Below are positions 12,782-24,766 of a stretch of 64,000 bases of DNA, piece by piece. Source of the stretch: Trochalopteron elliotii. Lineage: Eukaryota > Chordata > Aves > Passeriformes > Leiothrichidae. The notes under the pieces were generated by a model. It was given only the letters and a program-made list of their open reading frames with translations, was not told where the DNA came from and made no database searches. The stretch is from positions 310,001 through 374,000 of the forward strand of contig JANPWX010000173.1 in assembly GCA_024734555.1 (NCBI GenBank), given 5' to 3'. Position numbers and translations under genes: made by a program. Position 1 is the stretch's first letter, and every line of letters begins with the position of its first letter.

Positions 12782-13324
12782 ATGATGCAAAGAGAACTGT
12801 CTCCCAAGAACAATTTATCCAAACAGCTGGGTTTTTTCCAGGCTATGCCACTAATAACCTCAGTTACTGGCATCATTCCAGCAAGAATGAGTCATCTTAA
12901 ATTTGAAGGATATCAGCTGCATTTTTATAGCCATGTTAAAATGAAGGACTTTATAGTCAAACACAGCATCTTTTTAATTGCATCTTCGCTAATTTATTTA
13001 AATGGTAGAAGAGCAGAACATAGAATGTCAGCTGGGAGAATTGAAGGAAAACTGTCAGGATCAAATCTTCTATACTTTTCATTCAATCTGTCATTCCTGT
13101 TTCAACTTAGATGTGTGTGCATCAATGCTTGTTATTTGCTATTTGCCACATATTCCATATGCCTATGTTTCCACATGCAAGTGAGAAAGAGCATTGCAGG
13201 TCAGCATTTTTCCCCCTACACCCCATTTCTGTCACGTCCTTCTCTCTTCCACATGCTCATCCTCTTCATTATCACATCTGTGCTGGGACATGCACCAAGG
13301 AACTGTCAACAAGCTTCTTGCTAA
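12782..13324 (+). other. Longest open frame in the window (unrecognised; probably non-coding)
   Basis: An ATG-initiated frame of 180 codons plus stop. No family, motif or signal peptide is evident. Composition drifts from mixed at the start to Phe/Leu/Ile/Cys-rich in the second half (about residues 75-130), reflecting T-rich DNA rather than a clear membrane topology. Two shorter frames overlap it in other phases. There is no nearby promoter-like or polyadenylation arrangement, and the surrounding DNA looks like desert. A frame of this length is somewhat unusual at this base composition, but chance remains the simplest explanation; it could also be a conserved non-coding element. Confidence 0.12.
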
Positions 13325-14071
13325 GAGAAAATGCTGCTTGTAGCCTTGTTGTGAAAGCCAGACACAAAGTCTATTCATAGGAGAAGTTTACCAGAGTGAC
13401 TAAGGAAATAAAGGATCACAGTTTTCTTATTTATCCAAAGACTTCGGCATGTTAGAGAGAATATTAAATGGTGGTGAAAAAGCTCTCTCTCAGTAAGAGA
13501 CTCAAGCCCAAATCTAAAATCTCAGTCAAATTATTTGCTAAAAGTGAATCTCCTTGAACAGAATACAAGCCAGAAGCCTGACTGTTATTCAAGGAGCTTC
13601 CAAAATCTACAGCTGAAAAAAGGCATGTGTCTACTATATATTTTATAACTACTTAAACAGTTAGTTGGTAATAAAAACTGTCCCTGCTACTGGCAAATAT
13701 GATTTCAGTGTTCAACCTCTTAACAACTTTTGCTACAAGAATGTCTTTCCTACTAAAAATTAAAAACAATGGGTGAACAGATGGAAAGTTAAAGCAATTT
13801 ATATATCTGAAATATATAGGTCTATAATCACTTTATGTTCTCTTATTGTGAATTGCTCATTCATAAAACAAAGGCTGTACAATTACAAAATAGTTTGTCA
13901 TAGTGCATTCCCCACTAGTAATTCAGACCATGTCCAAGTTGTAGACATTAGCATAAACTCTTTTAATAAATATGTGAGTTCCATGTGGCTTCTGTAGAGG
14001 AATAACAGTCTCCCCTTAAACACTTCCAAAAGGCTTTAATCAATTTCAGAAAGTTATCACACTTTAATTCC
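13325..14071. other. AT-rich non-coding stretch
   Basis: No repeat or gene was recognised. The only notable open frame is 74 codons with no family resemblance. Confidence 0.5.
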
Positions 14072-14097
14072 TATTATTATTATTATTATTATTATTA
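14072..14097. repeat. (ATT)n microsatellite
   Basis: Perfect TAT/ATT trinucleotide array of about 8.5 copies, followed 24 bp later by a (TTTTG)n array. Confidence 0.97.
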
Positions 14098-14120
14098 GAA
14101 GTAAGATTTCTCTCTTTCTT

Positions 14121-14144
14121 TTTTGTTTTGTTTTGTTTTGTTTG
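14121..14144. repeat. (TTTTG)n microsatellite
   Basis: About five copies of TTTTG in a T-rich context. Confidence 0.95.
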
Positions 14145-17100
14145 TCGGTTTTTCTGGGCAGGAAAATTCTTTACAGACAATTTCTTTGCTAGGGTAAATT
14201 TTCTTATTATGTCTGTGTGATAAGTACAGACAAACAGAGCTGGGGTTTTTTTGCTGTTGATCTTTGTTCTGTTTCACCAACATAATTTAGTTGCTTTTTT
14301 CCCCATGCATATTCATATCCAAGGAAAAGTTGCTCTGGACTTTTTGCTCACTATCTCCCCTCCTCTACTCCCTCTTTTGGTATATTTTTATTTTAAAGGT
14401 AAAATACTTATAGTTCAGAAAATTAAAATGAGAGCAATGGAACAAACATCTCCTCTAAAAGAATTTAAAGTATTACTGTTTCTATTAGAATATATAGGGC
14501 AATTTTCCATGTTCGAAGATATAAAACTAGAAGGAAAAATAAGCTAAAGCATGACAGGCAATGATTGATGTGTTAGAAACAGCAAAATGAGCCACTCAAT
14601 TCCTCCAGGTTCTTCAGCCTCAGCTTCCATTTACACAGATCCTAGCAGAGAAAATCTTCCCATTTAGGTCTGATTTTGTGGTAATCTAGTACAAGAAAGT
14701 TCTAGACTGAAACAATATATTTTGCTGAAGGGACACCTGGATGTTAGCTTCCTGCTCAAAGTAAGATCGAAATTAAAGGCAAGATCAAAATTGGATTAAG
14801 TTGCTCGAGGCTTTGTCCTGTCGAATTTTGAAGATCTTCAAACACAGAGATGCAAGAATTTTTATGAGAAATTGTCCTACTTATAGCCACTCTCTTTGAA
14901 AAACAAAGGTAGGGATGATCTGGTGAATTTTGGACATAGTTTCTGAAGTCTGATGATGGTGTCCAAACAGTGTCTACTTTGGCTCAGATATTTTGGTACT
15001 TATCATTTTAGTGGATAAATAACAGTGTGAAGCCTGTAGCCACTGGAAATAAACATCTATAATAGAGAAAATGGTGAGAAGAATACAGAAAATGATACAC
15101 AAAAGAGATAAGGAGAAGAATAGGAACATAAAAACAAGGAACAGAAATACAATTTTTCTGATAGGATAGACATGTACAGAAAAATATTTTCATTGTGTAA
15201 GAGAAAGTAACAGCTGAAATAATCCTACTCTGCAGAAAGTTATATATTTTATTTCTTGTGGAAACTTCCTAGAGCTTGATTTTATATTCAGGACATTTTA
15301 AATATGTTGGAACAACCTGCTATAATCCACTTCTTGAGTCTGTTTCCCTACACTGGCTGTCTGCAGTCGTATTTTTTTTTGATCCATTACAGATCCTTCC
15401 CCTGGTCAATGATGTCACCCTCCCTATCAACCCAGTCACAAAACTCAACAGTTATTTCCTAAAAACCTAGTTTTGAACCGTATTTTTTGCAATCAAACTC
15501 ATTTGATTCTAATATTTACCCTTAACCCCCAGGAAGCCTTAGTCTGACATAGGATGACTTGAAGTCTCTACCCTTAAAAGTCAATTGTAATGCATGGCAG
15601 TCAAATTAGCCAAATTGTGACTTCTCTTTCTGAGTACATATAGTACCTGTCCAAGGTGAGTATCTCTTTTGATGGCTTTGACAACTCTGATTTTTTCCCT
15701 GATGGCTGTTCAGAGATACAAAAACAAATCCATCTGATCACATTCTCCTTTGTAGTGCCATTGACTCTAATACCTTGTATCTATGTATCTGCCATATTTG
15801 ACTTCAAAAGACAGTGACACTGTACACATGAAAAGCTAGCCTCATGTGCCTTTTTCGAAGATCAAATCAAACTCTAGGCATTAGTATTACAATTCTGATA
15901 TACGCTACTTGCAAGAAATAATGGAAGAAAATCACTACTTCACTGTAATAGATTTTTCCTTTTAAGAAAAAGTAGCAGGCCTTTTGTTCAAATGAACATG
16001 GTTTCTTTTAAGATTGAAACGCCAAACAAAATCTAAAATGAATGTATACATCATGACAGGCCTCTGCATTAGCATAAACTTGCAGATTCCAGCCAATTCA
16101 CTTTTTGTAGAATTTACCTTTCATGTAGTCACTATATTGACTATATTTCCACAGCTACCTCTGCAATCTGTGGTTCTACCTAGTTTTTCAGAGCAAGAAA
16201 CAACACTTTACATATTTTTCTCCTCCTGAACTCATCCACAGCTATAAGTTACTAAGAGTAGGGTAAAAATAGTGAAGATTGTGGGTATTTGAATTCCTAG
16301 AAGGAAAGGATTAATTTGACTTTTGGATAAAAATAAGTTGCTTTTAATATTTCATATATCTGGGTATCACCTCCCATTCATCAGTCCTCATTTGTAATCT
16401 ACAACATTTCTGCTGCAACAGGGACCAGCGAATTGCAACACATAAAACATGTATGTTTCACTTGGTAAACTATTCAAGTTTCAAGTATGAATCAGTTTTG
16501 TAATAGTGACATTTGAGGTAGAATCTCACTTCTGTGGATAGAAAATATTTGTCACAATCATTAGATACAAAGCAAAGTATAAAAGTTTCTAATATGTCTA
16601 TTTGTGACATCCCATCCCTAAGGGGAAAGGGGTACCCAAGATTCATAGATGCTCATGGTTGAAAGGAACAATGTAAGTCAAAGGGTCTGCAAAAGCTTAC
16701 AAAATTTTATAAGTTAATTAAATATGTGGCATGGAAATTAGGATATTAGTCCCTAAAGTCCTAGTATAAGCATACTACAGTGGGCTTAAAAGGGTAGGGT
16801 GAGAGAGAAAAACGAAAGGAAGTATTAATTAAAAATGGGGAGAGAGTCACTGTATGAGGGATGGAGAGCTCTGAAAAATAGTATTGCCCATGCAGCTGTA
16901 AACCTATACAAGTAGAAGGGCTATTCAAAATAAGATTCTTGTTTCTGTCCATTCAGACATGGAGACTGCTGAAATAATATTAAGTGCAAAAGAACACTGG
17001 ATGTGCCATTTCCCTCACAAAATGTAGAACAGCAATGACCTCAAATAGTCCTGATCAAAAATAAACAGGCAATAATTGAGATCTATAATTGCCTTTAGTG

Positions 17101-17415
17101 GTTTACCTTGCAACAATAGGAAAGTAGGATGATTCCCTCAAGAACAGTCAACAGGCTAAAAGATTGGTTAATCACTTTAGAAAGAGTAAAAGCCTGCCCA
17201 GCAATGAAATATTCAGAAAGTAATGAAGAAAAAAGAGATCACTGCAATCTTAGAAGGCAGAGATTTACATTCTCAAGCCATTAGCACAAAGATCCTGCTT
17301 CCTGTCATGTGAGTCCACCACTGAAAACAGAAAACTGCATTAGTCTACTCTGTTCAGTTGAAGAAAAACAAAATATTGCAGGAATCAGATACCCCATTTT
17401 AAAAGAAGTCCAGTC
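14145..17415. other. AT-rich non-coding stretch
   Basis: No gene was recognised. A faint CR1 3'-end resemblance at about 16648-16682 (TTCATAG, then GGTTGAAAGGAAC) is too short and diverged to call. Confidence 0.5.
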
Positions 17416-17432
17416 AAAAAAAAAAAAAAAAA
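17416..17432 (+). repeat. Poly-A tract (17 A)
   Basis: Uninterrupted A-run followed by GTGAT. No retroposed body was recognised. Confidence 0.95.
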
Positions 17433-20400
17433 GTGATAATGTTCTATAATCATCAACAGACTGCTTTCTTGAAGAAACCAGTCATTACACTTTGGTGCTT
17501 TAAGAAACTACTTCTACAGCACAGTCTCCTCCTAAGAGCTCATCTGTGGGGCACAAATTATTCCTACTTTCAAAACCTTCTGATGTTCTAACAATTTTGA
17601 GAACAAACCAAGAGAACTCACCTGACAGGAATCTTCCATCCCTGAAATTGCTGCCAAAGAAAACCAACAGTGACACTTCCCTGTTATTGTCAATGACAAA
17701 GTCAAGGGTCCTGCTATAGGATGATTACAGGTCATGCACCCTGATACAGAATGACAATTCTTGCTGAACCCTGCTGCATGTTGTAGATAAGTTCTGGATT
17801 TTTGCAAGTTGTTCCTCCTTTGTCAGTGTTAATTTCAGTTGAAGGAGCATTAGACCTGTATGAAGGGCTTTTATAACTCTCGTACATCACTACCTCACAG
17901 TTGGTCTTGCTCTTGGCCCTGAGGAACCCTTAAGAGCTCTTGGACTGTGATTTTGCATTTTTCTTGTCCACTTTACCTTCCATACACATTCTTGATTTCT
18001 GCCAACAGTACAAAACTGCTTTGAAACTGGAGGTATAATTACAGAAATGTCCAAGTTGATCCTATTCTTGTGACCTCATCTGTATGATTAAATAGTAATG
18101 AAGTGTGCAATTTTTGTTTAGATATGTTTATATGCAGCAGGATATGCAAATTGTGTTCCATATACTTCCTGTTTACTATGAGCAAAGTAGCTGGATTACA
18201 ACTGGATTTAAATTGCCCAGCCAACTGCAGCACATACCTGTCCATGGTGAAAACAAAAAGTAGTTTTTTCTGGAAGATGTTGAAGCAATGGAAAAGAAAT
18301 CCACCCATCCTGCCCACCGGTAACACTGTGAGAAAAGAATTTCTGCACTGTGAAAAAGATTCAGAGTTTCTGGGCTGTCATGTCATCCATGACAGTTTCC
18401 TATACTGTTCTAAAAATTAAAAACTTGCCCATTCCCATCATCCTCCTTTCAGACAAAACATTTTACCAAGTCTTCATATTTCAGAAGTATCTCTCCCAGA
18501 AATATAACAACAGCATAAATGTGGAGAGAAAAAACTAGAAATTTGGTGTCAGTATAAATAAATGTAATAAAAAAGGTCCTTTACGAATAAAAAAAAATTT
18601 AAATGCCTTGTGTTGGAAGGACATTGCAAAATGCAATTTTCCCAACGTTCACACTCTGAATTAGTTTATGAACGTATATAAATCTCTTTATGTTTGTTGA
18701 GGCATGGTCTACTTAATATTAAGAACATTTTATTTTAATGAAACTCCACCCCCAATAATAGATTTTTTATATTATATCTTCCATACTGTATTTAATGTAT
18801 CTTTCAATTAAATATTTTTTTAAGAAATAAGTGCTCTGATTTCTCATTATGAAAAATATAATGCTATCTGTAAAAGCCATATATCAGATTTATCTGTAGC
18901 TTTATACATTTTGTCCTTTAAAAACTCACATAATTGCTACTCATATATGACAGAAAGATTGGTCTCAGCCACCAAAATGCATATATCTTTCTCCTAGTTC
19001 AATCCCTTTGTGTTCCCAGAGAGTAGAAACAAGTTGCAAATGACACTGGTCACCAGTACCAAAACCTCTTTTACAGATCACCTCTTCTACAGGTCACAAA
19101 TACCCTCTTCATTTGAGATACAAGACGAACAGAATGACCAAACATGACTCCAAATAAAACAATAACCCAGATAAATTAGATTTGAATGATGTCTACTTCA
19201 TTCATGTACAACCTGCTTTCTATATCATTTAACTAGCAGGGCTGAAACTCTCCAGACAAAGGCTGGGATGTATCTCACTTTACCTACTCTGTAGAGTAAA
19301 CTGCAACTCAGTAGGGATCTACTGCCATCTTCCCCTCCTTCAGTTGACTGCAATCACTCTGTCTGATCCTGCTGTTCATGTCATGATGGTCATGTTTTGC
19401 ATCCCGTGAAGAAATTGGAAGAAAACCAGAGTTTCTGGATCACAATTAGACTAAGGCATTAGGCCAGAAGCTTAACTATGCATCACTGCTAAGGTTGGAG
19501 TTGTTCTGCAAATGTTTACAGAAACAGCACTTGGAATCTGGGAAACTATTTGTGTCCAGTATTAAATGCCAGCTGAGAAAACTCTCTAAAATTTGGCTTG
19601 AGGCATAGACATCCACATCCAAGAAAAATTCTCGCCATTTTTATGCTATAGCAGAAGTTGACTTGAGAGGCATCAGTGTTACACACATGACAGTGTATTT
19701 GGGAGAGTATGGCAAGCTAGTAGACAAGAAGTGTACTAAGCCTGTAAGGCAGGATAGCATGGAACAGGCTTTCTACTAACATTAAAGAATAAACTTTCTT
19801 TGTCAGGCTGTATTTACAAGACACAGTAAATAGGACCTAAGACATCCTTATAGGCACCCCTTTCCTAAAGAACACATATGTTTATATCATCTAATAAGTA
19901 GGTATGCACATTTTAAAGTGTTGAGGCTGAAACTTCACTGCAAAAAACATATTTTAAATTAAATATACATGACTGTTCAAGCAATGTGTTTAGAACTATG
20001 CATATTTACATCCATTATCATTTGCATATATTTAGTGAATATTTATGGTCTAATTAGTTGCATAACAATACTGAGCATTTAACTGCATTTACATGATCAC
20101 TGAGCTGTAAAAATATTGACTGATTTTTATCAAGTAGATCCTAATGAATTGCAAGAAAATGAAGTGTTATATGTATCATGAATATCTGCTCAGGAGACCT
20201 GATATAACACCACCTGCCCATATTTATCTGATTTATACAGCACTTCTCATACCTGGAACTATGAAGCAAAACCAGAGAATTGTAAGAGAAAAGGTTATGA
20301 TGCCTTAGAAAAATTCCATTCCTACCAGTGTCTGTCATCCATATATAAATTGCTGGTTCAGTTGTGTTCCATTGGGAATTGCTTCGTCCACCAAAGGCAC

Positions 20401-20576
20401 ACTGCAAAATAGATCTATCTAGGAGAATGGCTGCAGATACTCTTATTCTTTATTCTTTCATTTTAATTTGTATACATCATTTCTCCCTGCATTACAGAAG
20501 AACTTCTAAAATACAAGTTACATGTGAAAGATAGGTAATATTATGGTGCACATATGCATTGCTAGAAATGCCAAAC
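17433..20576. other. AT-rich non-coding stretch
   Basis: No gene or mobile element was recognised. Segment 19930-20140 is notable for closely spaced octamer-like (ATTTGCATAT) and ATGCATATT motifs. Confidence 0.5.
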
Positions 20577-20593
20577 AAAAAAAAAAAAAAAGT
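20577..20593 (+). repeat. Poly-A tract (17 A)
   Basis: Uninterrupted A-run followed by GTGCTAG. There is no evident element upstream. Confidence 0.95.
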
Positions 20594-23096
20594 GCTAGAA
20601 AAAAATGGGGAAAAATAAATTTACAGAAATAAGTACTTTTCATACATATGACACCCTCATTTTCAAGAAATATTCTTCATTTTTCTTGAAGCGTGGAGAA
20701 GGATATAGAAAGGAGAGGTTCATCTTTATATGCTTCATTTTAAATGTCATCATCCAAGGCCTCTTTAAAATATATTCATTTTCTTCATAGCATGTTATTT
20801 GGTATCCTCATTTATATCCTGCCACTATGACTGCATTCATACTTGCTTTAATTTAAGCATGTGACTAATGGAATTTTGTAGCTACTTAAGTAACTAAAAA
20901 AATAAATTATAAAAGGGTACATCTTACTAGATTGTCATGAGAAAGGTAATACTAGTAATGGTGCTGAAAAAAATACAGTTAACTACTTAATATTAACGTG
21001 GGCAGAGCTGAGGCTCCAAATCTCATTAAAATATTACACAGTCTTAAAGCAAAATAAATAAAATGGGTAAAAACTTCAGTCATGTAAATAACCAACAAAT
21101 AAGATGTAAAAAAACCATGGGTACTGGTATTAGAACTGATCTCCCACAAACCCATTCCCCTGTCCCACTATTCATGTGGAAGACCAAAGGAAGGACATTT
21201 CCAGGAAGCTTAGAGTTCAACAAGTGCAATATTCTAGGTATTTTGTAGTAATATGGTGGCACTTTCACTTCAGAGTTTTGTGCTGCCTCAGAGCTTATTA
21301 TCCAGTCTGGTCCCCTTCCTTTCTCTACCGAGAAACAGGGTGATTTGCTCAAGCAGCAACAGCAGCTATGCTACATTCACATTGCAGCTAAAGGTAAGGT
21401 CTCGATTACCCAGCAATCGTATTATTCTGCTCCCAGAGTGCTGTCAGTAGTCTGCTTTTCCTGGAACTGCCAGGACAAATGTGTTGCATGTCCGATATAA
21501 ACCTAATTTGTAGATATAAACTCTGGAAACAGCCCTCAAACAGAATGCAACTCTACATAAATCTAATGAGTTTTCCTACAGAGAACAAAAATTACCTGTA
21601 ATTGCCAAAATGAAGTCTGTGAATTCATAACACCCAATAAAATTATATGTGCAAGACTCTTATTATACAGTCTTTGCACATGCAAAGAAGAGCCTATCAT
21701 AGTCAATCCTATTAAAATTAATTGGTATCTTGTCTCAAATATATTAGGTCACAAGGAAAAGCTCAGGCTATATATAAAAGGTTTGAGACATTCATACAAC
21801 GCACCATTTTTCATTGGTTTTTTTGCAATTCCTAAGTGGCTTAAGCAATCAGTGACAAACACTAAAATGCCAGTGAATTCACAGCTGCATTACTATTAAT
21901 TGTGACTAAAGTGTGATCAGGGGATTTTTTAAAATGGTATAGACAGTGAAACTGTTCCATAATCCCAGGACACAGAGAGAATGTTCAGCTTTAAATGCTC
22001 CATACACAGACCAGTTTGAAGGGACTGTCTGTTCCCAGTTCAGCCATGTTCCCTTCATGTATCATATGCATGAGAAAAATCAACAGAAGCGTGAAATAAA
22101 CATTTGAATTTGGGCACTGAAATGAATATGCAAATAATTTCACTATTGAACAGTACAATAAACTTCATAAATCCTAACAAAAGTATAGGAAATTTGTTAC
22201 ATCTGGGAAAATATGCTTTAAACATCATTCCATATCATAATTTAAATATCATTTCACATTATATTTGTGGTCTGTCATTTGAAAAATTGAATTGACCATC
22301 CAGTAAAGCATTCATGGGACTATTCTATCACTGCCTAAGTGTCCTTACTAATATAAAATTAATTTAGTACTGGATGCACAAACCTTAATTGAAAAGATTG
22401 GCAAAGATCTCAAACAGTTTAATGGTCCAGACTTCATATAACATGTCTGGCATGCTTTCAATGAATCTTGTTTTGTTGTGCAGAGTGATATATTTATCAA
22501 ACACCACACACACATCTTTCATCAGTTCTGTAAAAATTGATCTTGTCTCTTTGTTTTTCCTTCTAAACATCTTCAGTGTATGCAGAATTAAAAGTTGGGA
22601 GAATCCAACCATTGAGACATATGCCTTGGAACAAAAAACTAAAAAGCCAAATTGATTCTAATAAAGAAATTAATTCTAAAAATCGACAGTAAAAATGTTA
22701 TGTACTATTCTTTTTAACTGCACAAGCTGAAGTTATCAACCATGGGAAGAAAAGGATGGAGAAATACAAAAGCAGAAACCACCATCCACAAAACTTCTAT
22801 ACCAGAAATACATAGCTGCTGAAATTTTGACATTTGCACCAGAGATAAATCTGAATCACATTACCTCTACAAAACCTATTTAAAAAATTACTTTCAATTT
22901 TCACCAGTGTCTTTAAAACTCCTACAAATTATAGGCATCTGGAGAAGTCAAGATATCATCCCAAAATATCTTTAGTTAGTGAATTTCAGTAACAGAGTGC
23001 TGAAATTCTCAGACACCCACTAAATGCTCTTTAGTTTTAGGCTGTCTCTGAGCCTCTCTACTACTATGTCAGTTCAGAACAATGATGCATTTGCCT
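20594..23096. other. Mostly AT-rich non-coding stretch with one exon-like segment
   Basis: No gene is supported. Positions 21274-21393 form a 120-bp open segment bounded by CTTCAG and AAG|GTAAGG, described in the findings. The rest has only short open frames. Confidence 0.45.
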
Positions 23097-23211
23097 GGAG
23101 AAGAGAAAGGAAGGAGAGAGAAAAGGGAGAGCAGAGGGAAAGGGAAAGGGAAAGGGAAAGGGAAAGGGAAAGGGAAAGGGAAAGGGAAAGGGAAAGGGAA
23201 AGGGAAGAGAA
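23097..23211 (+). repeat. Purine tract with (GGGAAA)n array
   Basis: A 115-bp stretch has a single pyrimidine (C at 23132). The core 23136-23206 is about 12 perfect copies of GGGAAA. The strand carries 12 G3 tracts separated by 3-nt A loops, matching the G-quadruplex motif several times over, and the homopurine symmetry also allows intramolecular triplex (H-DNA). Translated forward it gives a meaningless Arg-Glu repeat. It lies about 15 bp from the 3' end of a reverse CR1. Confidence 0.97.
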
Positions 23212-23224
23212 TAGACTTTAGTTG

Positions 23225-23435
23225 AACAGGGCATACAGTGATTATTTAGTTCAACTGTCTGACCATTTCAGGTCTGACCAAAAGGTATAGCATTTAGTTA
23301 AGGGCATTGTTCAAGTGCATCTTAAACACTCACAAGCTTGGGGCATCAACAACCCCTCTAGGAAGCCTCTTCCAGCATTTCAACTCCCTCTCACTAAAGG
23401 GGCAAAAAAACCCAGTTCTGTAGAGTTTTAAAAAA
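23225..23435 (-). mobile_element. CR1 LINE 3' fragment, reverse
   Basis: The minus strand matches the CR1 3' region. The plus-strand landmarks are TTTAGTTCAACTG (about 23245-23257), the CATCAACAACCCCTCTAGGA segment (about 23345-23364), the CTTCCAGCATTTCAACTCCC segment (about 23369-23388) and TCTCACTAAAGG. It is about 210 bp, has indels, and is older than the copy at 8941. Boundaries are approximate. Confidence 0.8.
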
Positions 23436-23907
23436 TGAAAGGACTGCTTGTGTAAAACTGCAGGCAGAATAGTGCATGATTGATTCTGAGCTACTGAGCT
23501 TGAAGCAATATACAAGGTTTCACTTCAAGTGTCAGTGACGAATCATGCTGAGCCTGGCCTGGGCTCCCCATCTGCATGCAGGGGAGAGTGTGTGTTCCCT
23601 GTTTTGCAGAGCTCTTGTGTTGTTTTGGCACAGATCTGGCCTCAGAGATGGAGGAAAGACAGTGTTGTGAACCACGTCAGATTTGTATCTCCTGATGCTG
23701 CCCTCAGACACCACGTACTGTCTTGAGGCAGACAAGGCTGGTTACACAAGAGGTGTCTGTCAGAGGAATGTCAGAACACAAAACTGGCTCAGAGAAGCAA
23801 GTATCTCATTTCCTCTGATGTACTACAGTAACCTCTGATTTTCATTCAGTGTTTCCGTGTACTTGCTGGAAAAACATATGTTCTGGGCTTTGAGTGTATT
23901 AGATTTT
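23436..23907. other. GC-richer spacer between CR1 and LTR
   Basis: About 470 bp with noticeably higher GC than the surrounding desert and overlapping open frames on both strands (about 65 codons each). No family was recognised. It may be single-copy sequence or undetected repeat attached to the LTR. Confidence 0.4.
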
Positions 23908-24631
23908 TGTGGCAAGGTTTTGGTAGCAGGGGGAATTATAGAGGTGGCTTCTGTGAGAAGCTGCCAGAAGCTTCCCCGATGACCAACAGAGACAGTGCCA
24001 GCCAACTTCAGGGCTGACCTGCTGCTGGCCAAGGCTGAGCCCAGCAGCAACAGTGGTGACACCTCTGGGATAACATGACTAAGGAGGGGCAAAACTGCTG
24101 TGCAGCAGCAGTCACGGCTGGAGACAGGAGTGAGAATATGTGAGAGAAGCAGATTCCCCTGAAGGTCATGGTGCAGACATGCAGCTGTGAGGCAGCTGTC
24201 CCACTGCAGCCTATGGAGGCCCACAGCAGAGCAAAGATTCACCTGTAGCCCGTGCAGGATCCATACTGGAGCACATGAATGCCCTGTGGGGAGCCCATGC
24301 TGCAGCCCTGCAGCCCTCCTCCAGGCAGGAGGTAGAGTAAATCGGGAATGAATTTGAGCCTGGAAAGAAGGGAAAGAAGGGGGAACTTGTTTTTAAGACT
24401 TAGGCTTTTTTTCTCATTATCTTACTCTGATTTGATAGGTAATAATTATTTTTTTTTTTCCAAATCAAGTCTGGTTTGCCTGTGACAGTAATTGATAAGT
24501 AATCTCTCCCTGTCCTTACCTCAGCTCCCATAAGGCATTCATGATATTTTTGTCCCAGTCGTGTTGAGAAGAGGGAGTGATAGAGCAGCTTTGGTAAGCA
24601 CCTGGCATTCAGCCAGCATCAACCTACCACA
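23908..24631 (+). mobile_element. Degenerate avian endogenous retrovirus LTR (probably solo)
   Basis: The block begins TGTGGCAAGGTTTTGGTAGC and ends in CTACCACA, giving the TG...CA ends of an LTR. Diagnostic segments, recognised from memory as a common bird ERV LTR, include TTCTGTGAGAAGCTGCCAGA (about 23949-23968), ACCTCTGGGATAACATGACT (about 24060-24079), GAGTGAGAATATGTGAGAGA (about 24129-24148), the CTCATTATCTTACTCTGATT segment (about 24413-24432), TCTCTCCCTGTCCTTACCTC (about 24504-24523), and AGTGATAGAGCAGCTTTGGT (about 24576-24595). The central GC-rich part keeps about two degenerate 39-bp units (24204-24242 and 24243-24281). No primer-binding site or internal retroviral sequence follows and no partner LTR was seen, so a solo LTR is most likely. 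I could not find a convincing target-site duplication. Exact family naming needs a repeat library. Confidence 0.85.
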
Positions 24632-24744
24632 ATCCTGCTAGTTAAAATGCACACTTATACTCACGAAAACAATACTGTCCCTATTCCTGGAAGACTGCAA
24701 TTAAAGGTGCTAATCCTGAACTTAGCTTTACAGAGACAAATCTT

Positions 24745-24766
24745 AAAAAAAAAAAAAAAAAAAAAA
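24745..24766 (+). repeat. Poly-A tract (22 A)
   Basis: The longest A-run in the window, 113 bp downstream of the LTR. No retrocopy body was recognised between the LTR end and the tract. Confidence 0.97.

Noticed and set aside
16648..16682. Short resemblance to a reverse CR1 3' tail
   Set aside because: About 30 bp with several mismatches; not separable from chance without a scored alignment.
23024..23221. 65-codon open frame with a long Arg-Glu repeat
   Set aside because: It is simply the translation of the (GGGAAA)n microsatellite.
23823..24242. 139-codon minus-strand open frame
   Set aside because: Most of it is antisense to the avian LTR at 23908-24631; no protein similarity is apparent.
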